DNA of 7,098 bases from Gammaproteobacteria bacterium (GTDB taxonomy: Bacteria; Pseudomonadota; Gammaproteobacteria; Nitrosococcales; Methylophagaceae), in contig QNEY01000083.1 of NCBI GenBank assembly GCA_003645385.1, positions 1 to 7,098 on the forward strand. The letters run 5' to 3'. Positions within the stretch are counted from its first letter, which is position 1, and every line of letters begins with the position of its first letter. The notes below the pieces were generated by a model that was not told the DNA's origin, did not search any database, and worked only from the letters and a program-made list of their open reading frames with translations. Below, in pieces: positions 1 through 5,360 of this stretch. The position numbers and the translations under genes were made by a program.

Positions 1-677
1 TCGATATTAAAAAAGTGCTGGATTATGAAATCAGCTTATATGACACTCAAAAAGCTGCCATTATCGGTTTTAATGATGACTTTATCAGTAGTGCTCGATT
101 AGATAATTTATTGAGTTGTTACGTAGGTTTGGATGCGCTGACAAATAGTGATTCTTCACAAGCCAGTTTACTGGTATGTAGCGATCATGAAGAAGTAGGA
201 AGTGTTTCAAGTTCTGGTGCGCAAGGTTCATTTCTAGAATCTATTTTGCTACGTTTAACTACAAACAATGAGCAATATCATCGAATGTTGCAGCGCTCCA
301 TGCTGATCTCAGCAGATAATGCACATGCAATTCATCCTAATTATTCAGACAAGCATGATGCTGAACATGGTCCAAAATTGAACCATGGCCCAGTTATTAA
401 AACAAATGCTAATCAACGTTACGCAACCAATAGTGAAACCAGTGCTTATTTCAGACACATGTGTGAACAGCTTGATATCTCTGTACAAGACTACGTAGTA
501 AGAACAGATATGGGCTGTGGCAGCACTATTGGTCCACTGACTGCCAGTAAATTAGGTATAAAAACAATAGATATTGGTGTGCCTACTTTTGCAATGCATT
601 CAATTCGTGAACTTGCCGGTAGTCAAGATGCCTATATGCTGAACAAAATAGTAACTAAATTTTTTAATCAATCTTAA
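1..677 (+). CDS. apeB: M18 family aspartyl-type aminopeptidase, C-terminal part (5' end outside window)
   Basis: Cytosolic dinuclear-zinc aminopeptidase that removes N-terminal residues, often acidic ones, from peptides. The frame is open from base 3 to the TAA at 675-677, and no true start is visible: the GTG at 15 is an internal Val codon. M18 proteins are about 430 residues, so roughly the C-terminal half is present. Family motifs appear in order: RLDN (bases 96-107, Asp metal ligand), DHEEVGS (183-203, with the catalytic and the metal-binding Glu), SADNAH followed by HPNY (309-341, Asp ligand), the HGPVIK and NQRYATN stretch, TDMGCGSTIGP (504-536) and AMHSIRE (591-611, last His ligand). 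The ligand assignment follows the known M18/DNPEP structures. All of these key residues are intact, so this part looks functional. It is the first visible gene of a tight plus-strand run; the next gene starts 10 bases later. Confidence 0.93.
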   Translation, partial: DIKKVLDYEISLYDTQKAAIIGFNDDFISSARLDNLLSCYVGLDALTNSDSSQASLLVCSDHEEVGSVSSSGAQGSFLESILLRLTTNNEQYHRMLQRSMLISADNAHAIHPNYSDKHDAEHGPKLNHGPVIKTNANQRYATNSETSAYFRHMCEQLDISVQDYVVRTDMGCGSTIGPLTASKLGIKTIDIGVPTFAMHSIRELAGSQDAYMLNKIVTKFFNQS

Positions 678-687
678 GGAAAATAAA

Positions 688-969
688 ATGGCTGAAACAG
701 TAGATGAATTAACGGTCGAATATATGGAAGGCGATGAAATGACGGTCAAGGAATTAGATAAAGTTGTGTTAACAAAAGGTGCTTGGGCGACTTTAATGTT
801 CCGTTATCAAGATCTAGACCGTAAAACAGGTGAATTTGGTGCAGATAAATACACCATTCGTCGTTATCAAAAACGTAATGGTGAATACAGTCAACGCTCA
901 AAATTTAATATTTCAAGCAAAGATCAAGCACAAAAAATTATTGATGCGTTAGAGAATTGGACTAAATAA
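688..969 (+). CDS. Small conserved-looking hypothetical protein, 93 residues
   Basis: I do not recognise a named domain. The start is secure: ATG at 688 is preceded by AAGGA (676-680), which overlaps the apeB stop codon. The protein has an acidic N-terminus (residues 1-25, rich in Glu and Asp), a middle with GAWATLMFRYQD (31-42), and a strongly basic, aromatic stretch TIRRYQKRNGEYSQR (56-70), then KFNISSKDQAQKIIDALENW, which reads like a C-terminal amphipathic helix. There is no signal peptide, membrane segment or cysteine, so it is probably a small cytosolic protein. The basic strand-like region could bind nucleic acid or a partner, but that is a guess. It lies 10 bases after apeB and 9 bases before the DUF445 gene, so it is very likely co-transcribed with both. 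The codon pattern looks like that of its neighbours and the frame is clean. Confidence 0.85.
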   Translation: MAETVDELTVEYMEGDEMTVKELDKVVLTKGAWATLMFRYQDLDRKTGEFGADKYTIRRYQKRNGEYSQRSKFNISSKDQAQKIIDALENWTK

Positions 970-978
970 AAACCTTTC

Positions 979-1701
979 ATGAATAAAAGTTTAATTACCA
1001 ATCTCGTTGCAGCAGGACTTGTTGCAACAGGCTTAGCCATAGAAGCTCCTTTTCGTGAGCCTGTTTTGTCGACAGGCTTATTTGCATTAGCCGGTGGTGT
1101 GACCAACTGGCTGGCAATACATATGTTATTTGAAAAGGTGCCTGGCTTATATGGCTCTGGCGTTATCAGTGCTCGTTTTGAAGACTTTAAAATTGGTATT
1201 AATAGTCTGGTGATGGAGCAGTTTTTCAGTAAAGAAAATCTCGATCGCTTTGTTGCTGAGATGGTAACCGAAGATGCCAATCATCATTTAGACTTCCATG
1301 AAGTCATAGAACAAACTGATTTAAACCCTACATTTGATAGTTTAGTTGCGGTAATTATGGAGTCATCATTTGGCAGTATGTTGGGTATGTTCGGTGGTGA
1401 AGGTGCATTAGCACCACTGAAAGAGCCTTTCATCAACAAAATGAAAGTATCATTAAATGAAATGGCCCATAGTGATTCATTTCAAAATAGTGTCCGTGAT
1501 AAGCTGAGTAGTGCTCCGGTTAGTAGTGAACTTCATCAACAAATAGAGCACGTAGTGCAGTCGAGATTAGATGAGCTTACACCTCAGATGGTTAAAGATA
1601 TTATCCAAGCAATGATTCGACAGCATTTAGGTTGGTTGGTTGTGTGGGGCGGGGTGTTTGGTGGTCTAATTGGTCTGGTTGCAAGTCAATTACCGATTTA
1701 A
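979..1701 (+). CDS. DUF445 family membrane protein, 240 residues
   Basis: Predicted inner-membrane protein of the DUF445 family, whose biochemical role is unknown. Hydrophobic segments lie at about residues 5-21 and 28-50, the second carrying the conserved-looking FALAGGVTNWLAIHMLFEKVPGLYG signature in residues 35-59. A long mostly hydrophilic helical region (about 65-215) follows, and a final membrane segment is at about 217-237 (GWLVVWGGVFGGLIGLVA). This hairpin-plus-C-terminal-anchor layout is typical of the family. The start is the ATG at 979, 9 bases after the previous stop. No Shine-Dalgarno is seen in front of it, which suggests translational coupling to the 93-residue gene. The stop TAA at 1699-1701 is only 6 bases before the next start, and that next gene is in the same reading frame. 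Confidence 0.88.
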   Translation: MNKSLITNLVAAGLVATGLAIEAPFREPVLSTGLFALAGGVTNWLAIHMLFEKVPGLYGSGVISARFEDFKIGINSLVMEQFFSKENLDRFVAEMVTEDANHHLDFHEVIEQTDLNPTFDSLVAVIMESSFGSMLGMFGGEGALAPLKEPFINKMKVSLNEMAHSDSFQNSVRDKLSSAPVSSELHQQIEHVVQSRLDELTPQMVKDIIQAMIRQHLGWLVVWGGVFGGLIGLVASQLPI

Positions 1702-1707
1702 TTATTA

Positions 1708-2124
1708 GTGAAAGCTGTCGTGCAAGAAGAAGTTACAGGATGTGGCATTGCTGCCTGTGCAGCTATTGCTGATATTTCTTATGTTAAGGCAAAAAATATT
1801 GCTAACAATCTCGGTATTTATACAGATGACCCTTCATTGTGGTCAAATTCAACCTCTATCCTTAAGCTGTTAACTCAATTAGGTTCTCAGGTAGGTAAAC
1901 ACGAAATCCAATTTTCAGATTGGGGTTCGTTGCCTGATTGTGCATTATTAGCTATTAAATGGCATCTGAAAGATGGTAAACCTTTTTGGCATTGGGTTGT
2001 TTTTGTACGTGATGGTACTAAGTCTTATATCCTCGATTCAAATAAATCTCTTAAAACGAATGTAAGAACAGATTTTGGCCGTATCAAGCCGAAGTGGTAT
2101 ATTGAAGTAGGATCTTCAATATAG
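1708..2124 (+). CDS. Stand-alone C39-like cysteine peptidase domain protein, 138 residues
   Basis: The sequence fits the papain-like C39 fold used to cut double-glycine leaders. It has Gln6 as candidate oxyanion-hole residue, GCG with candidate nucleophile Cys12, His95 in FWHWVVFV, and Asp110 in YILDSN. The order Gln-Cys-His-Asp and the spacing match a complete catalytic set. The domain fills the whole protein: there is no ABC transporter, no signal peptide and no obvious substrate gene nearby. The start is GTG at 1708, six bases after the DUF445 stop. There is no in-frame ATG and no Shine-Dalgarno, so translation probably depends on ribosomes finishing the DUF445 gene. The motif begins only five residues after the start, so no later start is possible without losing it. 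It may act on a small cytosolic or membrane-bound peptide; an inactive regulatory domain is less likely because the triad is intact. Confidence 0.8.
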   Translation: MKAVVQEEVTGCGIAACAAIADISYVKAKNIANNLGIYTDDPSLWSNSTSILKLLTQLGSQVGKHEIQFSDWGSLPDCALLAIKWHLKDGKPFWHWVVFVRDGTKSYILDSNKSLKTNVRTDFGRIKPKWYIEVGSSI

Positions 2125-2164
2125 ATCTTAGTTTAGATTTGTTTTGTAGTCCATTGATTTAATA

Positions 2165-2193
2165 TGGATAAATAGTTATTTATCATGTATGAT
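2165..2193 (+). promoter_or_regulatory. Candidate sigma-70 promoter for the PilZ gene
   Basis: TGGATA (2165-2170, 4 of 6 to consensus) and TATGAT (2188-2193, 5 of 6) are separated by 17 bases. Transcription would begin near 2200, giving a leader of about 29 bases before the ATG at 2229. The prediction is by eye only. Confidence 0.45.
2167..2184. repeat. Perfect inverted repeat, 8-bp arms with 2-base centre
   Basis: GATAAATA (2167-2174), centre GT, then TATTTATC (2177-2184). It fills most of the spacer of the candidate promoter at 2165-2193, the usual place for a repressor operator. A terminator is unlikely because the stem is nearly all A/T and no T-run follows. Confidence 0.55.
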
Positions 2194-2213
2194 TATTCCA
2201 ACACATGGTAAAT

Positions 2214-2220
2214 AAGGTAG
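2214..2220 (+). promoter_or_regulatory. Ribosome binding site that favours the downstream PilZ start
   Basis: AAGGTAG ends 8 bases before the ATG at 2229. The alternative ATG at 2205 has no Shine-Dalgarno in front and lies almost on the predicted transcription start, so 2229 is preferred. Confidence 0.5.
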
Positions 2221-2228
2221 ATAAAGCG

Positions 2229-2492
2229 ATGGCTACTATAAATCAGCGTCGACACGAACGTATAAAGCACCGTGCAAGTATCAGAGTCTCAACTAACCCA
2301 GAGCAAGTGCATGTTCTGGATATGCGTGATTTCTCTGAAAGTGGTATGTATCTGGCGTGTGATGAGAACAATGTGGTCACTGTAGGTGATGAAGTTGAAG
2401 TACAAACTTTAGAACTCGAAGATGCACCAATACTAAAATCTAAAGTAATGCGTGTTGATAAAGACGGTTTTGCCGTTGAATTTATAATGTAA
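2229..2492 (+). CDS. Single-domain PilZ protein, putative cyclic di-GMP receptor
   Basis: Small cytosolic protein of 87 residues made of little more than one PilZ domain. The two cyclic di-GMP binding signatures are present: an RxxxR arrangement at Arg7-Arg11-Arg15 (QRRHERIKHR) and DxSxxG at Asp34-Ser36-Gly39 (RDFSESGMYL), followed by the beta strands and a GDEVEV turn typical of the fold. Since both motifs are intact it probably binds the ligand, unlike PilZ proteins that have lost the arginines. Such proteins modulate motility, pili or exopolysaccharide by binding a partner; the partner cannot be named here. An ATG at 2205 would add eight residues (MVNKVDKA), but the Shine-Dalgarno and candidate promoter fit 2229 better. 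It sits 10 bases from the convergent yigZ stop and seems to be its own transcription unit. Confidence 0.87.
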   Translation: MATINQRRHERIKHRASIRVSTNPEQVHVLDMRDFSESGMYLACDENNVVTVGDEVEVQTLELEDAPILKSKVMRVDKDGFAVEFIM

Positions 2493-2502
2493 ACTGGATT
2501 AG

Positions 2503-3090
2503 TCAGTATTCCAAAAATTGTTGCTGGATTTGCTCTTTTTCTGATGCTGGCAAGCTAATCGTCACTACCACCCGATCAGTAAATTGTTGATCGATTATCT
2601 GACCATTGCACTTATTCAACTGATATTCCAAGAGTTGTAATTGTGAATAATCAATCGTTAATGTGAGCTTTGATATTTCAATCCAGAGTCTCAGTTCTGC
2701 TTGCTCAATAGCTAATTTAGCAGCGGTACCATAAGCTCTTGCTAAGCCACCAGTCCCTAATTTAACCCCACCAAAATAACGAATAACACCCACCACAACA
2801 TTAATAATCGATCCACCTTCTAATGGTGCCAGAATAGGTCTGCCGGCTGTGCCGGAAGGTTCACCTGCATCATTGCAACGTTCATTAATAACCCCATCTT
2901 CTTGTCTAATTCGCCATGCAAAAGCCAGATGATTTGCATTGGCATGTTGGCTTGCTAATTTACCTAGTTGCTGCAAAGCTTCACGTTCATTAACACAAGG
3001 CATAATCACACCAATAAATTGAGATTTTTTTATCTCATATTGTGCCGATGAAGATTGATTAATAGTGTATTGTGTTGATTGCTTATTCAT
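2503..3090 (-). CDS. yigZ: YigZ / IMPACT family protein (UPF0029)
   Basis: 195 residues, close to the roughly 204 of E. coli YigZ. The N-terminal UPF0029 domain shows SQFIG (23-27), NANHLAFAWR (51-60), RCNDAGEPSGTAGRPIL (71-87) and the family signature region at 98-121, with VIRYFGG, KLGTGGL and ARAYG. A C-terminal ferredoxin-like DUF1949 region (about 140-195) follows. The eukaryotic relative IMPACT regulates the kinase GCN2; the bacterial role is not firmly known and nucleic-acid binding has been proposed from structure. The start is ATG at 3088-3090. No Shine-Dalgarno is visible and a perfect TATAAT sits only 13 bases before the ATG, so the leader may be very short. The gene diverges from the rhodanese gene and converges on the PilZ gene. 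Confidence 0.94.
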   Translation of the reverse strand: MNKQSTQYTINQSSSAQYEIKKSQFIGVIMPCVNEREALQQLGKLASQHANANHLAFAWRIRQEDGVINERCNDAGEPSGTAGRPILAPLEGGSIINVVVGVIRYFGGVKLGTGGLARAYGTAAKLAIEQAELRLWIEISKLTLTIDYSQLQLLEYQLNKCNGQIIDQQFTDRVVVTISLPASEKEQIQQQFLEY

Positions 3091-3103
3091 AATGATGACA
3101 ATT

Positions 3104-3109
3104 ATTATA
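3104..3109 (-). promoter_or_regulatory. Candidate -10 element of yigZ
   Basis: Read on the minus strand this is a perfect TATAAT. Transcription would begin near 3097, leaving a leader of about 7 bases before the yigZ ATG. The -35 region is weak (TTATAG, 16-base spacing at 3126-3131). Confidence 0.35.
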
Positions 3110-3176
3110 GCCTATGAACCATGAGCTATAACTTGATTTCATTTGTGTTTTTTAAATTTTATAAAGGCTTCCATCT

Positions 3177-3572
3177 ATGAAAACAACTAAGCTGTCATTT
3201 ATTGTTTTACTGTTAGTTACTCTCTTTTTATCGTCGTGTTCTTCGTCTGACAATGCAAATGTCACTCAAATCTCACCTAAAGAATCAGCAGGTTTAATAG
3301 CAAATGATTTTGCGGTTATTATTGATGTTAGATCTGTTGCTGAATGGAATAACAAACATATTCCAGGTGCAACATTAATACCACTCAGTGATTTGAAAAG
3401 TCGTATGGGTGAATTAGAACAATACAAAGATAAACAACTCATAATGCAATGTGCTGTAGGTGGGCGTTCAAGTAAAGCTGTTGAGGTTTTACAAGAAGCA
3501 GGTTTTAGCAATGTATCCAATATGAATGGTGGCCTTGTAGCTTGGGAAAAAGAAGGCTTACCACTGGAATAA
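3177..3572 (+). CDS. Rhodanese-domain lipoprotein
   Basis: 131 residues. It begins with a lipoprotein signal peptide: Lys2/Lys5, a hydrophobic core from 6 to 18, and lipobox LSSC with Cys21 as lipidation site. Ser at the +2 position argues for sorting to the outer membrane, so the domain probably faces the periplasm. A single rhodanese domain spans about residues 30-130: VIIDVRS (47-53), EWNNKHIPGA (56-65), the active-site loop from Cys92 (CAVGGRS) and GGLVAW (118-123). The six-residue loop with its cysteine fits a sulfurtransferase acting on a persulfide or thiosulfate; the physiological sulfur donor and acceptor are unknown. The start ATG at 3177 has AAAGG (3163-3167) with 9-base spacing. 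It looks monocistronic, divergent from yigZ and convergent with the methyltransferase gene. Confidence 0.92.
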   Translation: MKTTKLSFIVLLLVTLFLSSCSSSDNANVTQISPKESAGLIANDFAVIIDVRSVAEWNNKHIPGATLIPLSDLKSRMGELEQYKDKQLIMQCAVGGRSSKAVEVLQEAGFSNVSNMNGGLVAWEKEGLPLE

Positions 3573-3651
3573 CAGCAGGTCAGGTAGATTGATTCATGGG
3601 AGTTAAGCGCCTTCAAACGCATGACTATGTTAATTTACTTCTGTTCTGTCT

Positions 3652-4281
3652 TTAACATTGGCCTTTAACCACCACAAAGGCTCCTTGTCCGTAACCTGGC
3701 ATGATGGGTTCAATAACATTACTTTCCTCCGGCAAACAAAAAAGTGTTTGAACCCATGAGAGATCATCAAAACCAGTTTCTTGAAGTAGTGTTTTAATAT
3801 CTTCACTAGAGAAAAACTTAGCTTCTTGGTAAAAAAGGCTGTCAGCCTGATGTTTTAGATAATGCTGTCCAAGTCTAGTGTCACGATCAATAAAGCCTAT
3901 TGTTAACGTTCCTTGTGGTTTCAAAATACGTTTTGCTTCACATAGCATTGCTCTAGCATCATTAACGAAACAGATAGTAGTTACACTCAGAGCATAATCA
4001 AAACTATCATCGATGAACGGTAATGCCTCGCCAGTTCCCAAAATCGGAGTTACCTCTCTTTTTTTAGCATAAGCAAGCATTTCAGCTACAGGATCCAGAC
4101 CAAATTGAATACCAAGAGGTGCAGCAAAGCGTCCTGTACCAACACCAATAGACAATCCGACTCCTTGATAAGGGAGTAGTGCTCGTACGGCAAGAAGTTC
4201 TGATTGATAGGCAAGTTTATGTCGTAAAAACCAAGCGTCATACTGTTCATGTTCTGATTCAAAGACTGTGGTATGAATCAT
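3652..4281 (-). CDS. Class I SAM-dependent methyltransferase (Methyltransf_11 type)
   Basis: 209-residue cytosolic methyltransferase; the substrate is unknown. The S-adenosylmethionine site is clear: GLSIGVGTGRFAAPLG (42-57, motif I), the acidic end of strand 2 in GLDPV (Asp63), GEALPFIDDSFD (84-95), the strand-4 segment YALSVTTICFV (96-106), and ILKPQGTLTIGFID (119-132). The ending GYGQGAFVVVKG (196-207) precedes a C-terminal Cys209. Other cysteines are Cys104, Cys114 and Cys182. The ATG at 4279-4281 has GAAGG with 7-base spacing. It is the last gene of the minus-strand cluster, 52 bases after the transporter, so the metal/redox context suggests a metalloid, thiol or small-metabolite substrate. 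It lacks the length and recognisable cysteine pattern needed to call it ArsM, and it is too divergent from UbiE for a quinone-pathway call. Confidence 0.85.
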   Translation of the reverse strand: MIHTTVFESEHEQYDAWFLRHKLAYQSELLAVRALLPYQGVGLSIGVGTGRFAAPLGIQFGLDPVAEMLAYAKKREVTPILGTGEALPFIDDSFDYALSVTTICFVNDARAMLCEAKRILKPQGTLTIGFIDRDTRLGQHYLKHQADSLFYQEAKFFSSEDIKTLLQETGFDDLSWVQTLFCLPEESNVIEPIMPGYGQGAFVVVKGQC

Positions 4282-4333
4282 TTAAATACCTTCAATTAAT
4301 ATAATGGTTGTACTATCAGATTTTTTCATAAAC

Positions 4334-5356
4334 TCACGCTATAACATACAATCCAATAAAACCAAGTGTAAGTCCAAAAAACATATTCACTAACTTGAGC
4401 ATGATGAAGGCTCGACCTGATACAGCAAGTAAAGGTAAAGTTCCATGACCATCTTGGACGATTGAATTAGCGAGTAAAATAGAAAATGGGATTGAACCTT
4501 GAGCAAATAAGGTTACAAAAATAAGGTGTGGGCCTGATTCGGGAATAAGTCCAACCAAAACAGCAATAAGCAATACGATGAAGAGATTATCCTGAATCAA
4601 AGCTTCAACATCCAGATAACTATCCAAATAGTGAAAGGCTAATAACACGCCAAATGTCCACAAAAATATTCGTGGCAGATGTTGTTTGATTATATGCATC
4701 CATAAATGTTGTTTGAGAAAGTGGTCCGGTACGGTCGAGACAACAAATAAGGCAAATCCAGCACCAATACCAAAGGTTATCTTTTTCCAGTCCCAACCAC
4801 CAGGAGCCAAGACTCCTGTTACGAGTAATAGGAGGAACCCACCCAGTAGTAGAATAAGAAGCGCCCTATAGATGGTCATATGTTTGAGCTGAGGTAGAAT
4901 ACTTTCAAGTGCAAAACAGCGACAGTTTTCTTGTTGATGTAATTTCAGATCATGATTTTCTCGCTCAAGAAAGCGACTCTGATTAACGAAAATTTTGTCG
5001 GTAATCCAGCCTGCAAATATGGCAATTATCAACATGATAGCTGTGATCCACAGGGCCTGTATTGGAAACATGGCGAACATAACAAAGGCTTCATCACCAC
5101 TGGTTGCAATCATTGCTGCTACCAATGCACCGAAACTTACTGTTCGATGAGAATAGAGGGACACAACTGTGAAAGCCCCTAAGCACCCTGGTGTAGCTCC
5201 CAGAAAAGCTCCGAGGATGTACTGGCCAAAACGGCTTTTCTTTATTCCGTGTTGCCAAATACCTTGAGTCTGTACATTGATATATTCGATTAGTAGCATC
5301 ATGATCAATACAAAGCTGGTGATCATTAATGCGTGTTTTAAAACAACAATGAACAT
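4334..5356 (-). CDS. Multi-pass transporter, putative manganese / heavy-metal exporter type (ArsP_2-like)
   Basis: 340-residue inner-membrane protein with about nine or ten hydrophobic segments. Conserved-looking elements are GATPGCLGAF (53-62), SGDEAFVMFAMFP (86-98), PDHFLKQHLWMHIIKQHLPR (210-229) and GLIPESGPHLIF (269-280) with IVQDGHGTLPLL (299-310). A cytoplasmic loop (about 125-158) carries His135, His140, Cys145 and Cys147, suggesting metal sensing or delivery. This pattern fits the family annotated as putative manganese transporter or 10-TM heavy-metal exporter (PF11449); the ion is not established. Residues 53-96 and 269-312 align without gaps, indicating an inverted-repeat carrier fold. 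The start is ATG at 5354-5356, 8 bases after AAAGGA and 4 bases after the DUF89 stop; a TTG directly upstream would be the longer alternative. It is clearly co-transcribed with the DUF89 gene. Confidence 0.82.
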   Translation of the reverse strand: MFIVVLKHALMITSFVLIMMLLIEYINVQTQGIWQHGIKKSRFGQYILGAFLGATPGCLGAFTVVSLYSHRTVSFGALVAAMIATSGDEAFVMFAMFPIQALWITAIMLIIAIFAGWITDKIFVNQSRFLERENHDLKLHQQENCRCFALESILPQLKHMTIYRALLILLLGGFLLLLVTGVLAPGGWDWKKITFGIGAGFALFVVSTVPDHFLKQHLWMHIIKQHLPRIFLWTFGVLLAFHYLDSYLDVEALIQDNLFIVLLIAVLVGLIPESGPHLIFVTLFAQGSIPFSILLANSIVQDGHGTLPLLAVSGRAFIMLKLVNMFFGLTLGFIGLYVIA

Positions 5357-5360
5357 CAAT

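Noticed and set aside
924..1280. Minus-strand ORF of 118 codons
   Set aside because: It overlaps the well-supported DUF445 gene and its product is low-complexity with no recognisable motif; it is a shadow frame.
2205..2228. Longer PilZ start at ATG 2205
   Set aside because: No Shine-Dalgarno, nearly coincides with the predicted transcription start, and the ATG at 2229 has AAGGTAG at good spacing.
2493..2507. ACTG/CAGT hairpin between the PilZ and yigZ stops, considered as bidirectional terminator
   Set aside because: Only 4 base pairs with a 7-base loop and no T-run; too weak to call.
3266..3622. Minus-strand ORF of 118 codons
   Set aside because: It lies opposite the rhodanese gene, whose domain motifs are clear, and has no motif of its own.
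3661..3681. Hairpin GCCTTT / AAAGGC near the end of the methyltransferase gene, considered as terminator
   Set aside because: It lies inside the coding sequence and no T-run follows on either strand.
4686..5182. Two short plus-strand ORFs (4686-4871 and 4952-5182)
   Set aside because: Both are antisense to the transporter gene, lack ribosome binding sites and have no protein-like pattern. The many Cys and His codons of the second are only the reverse of transporter codons.
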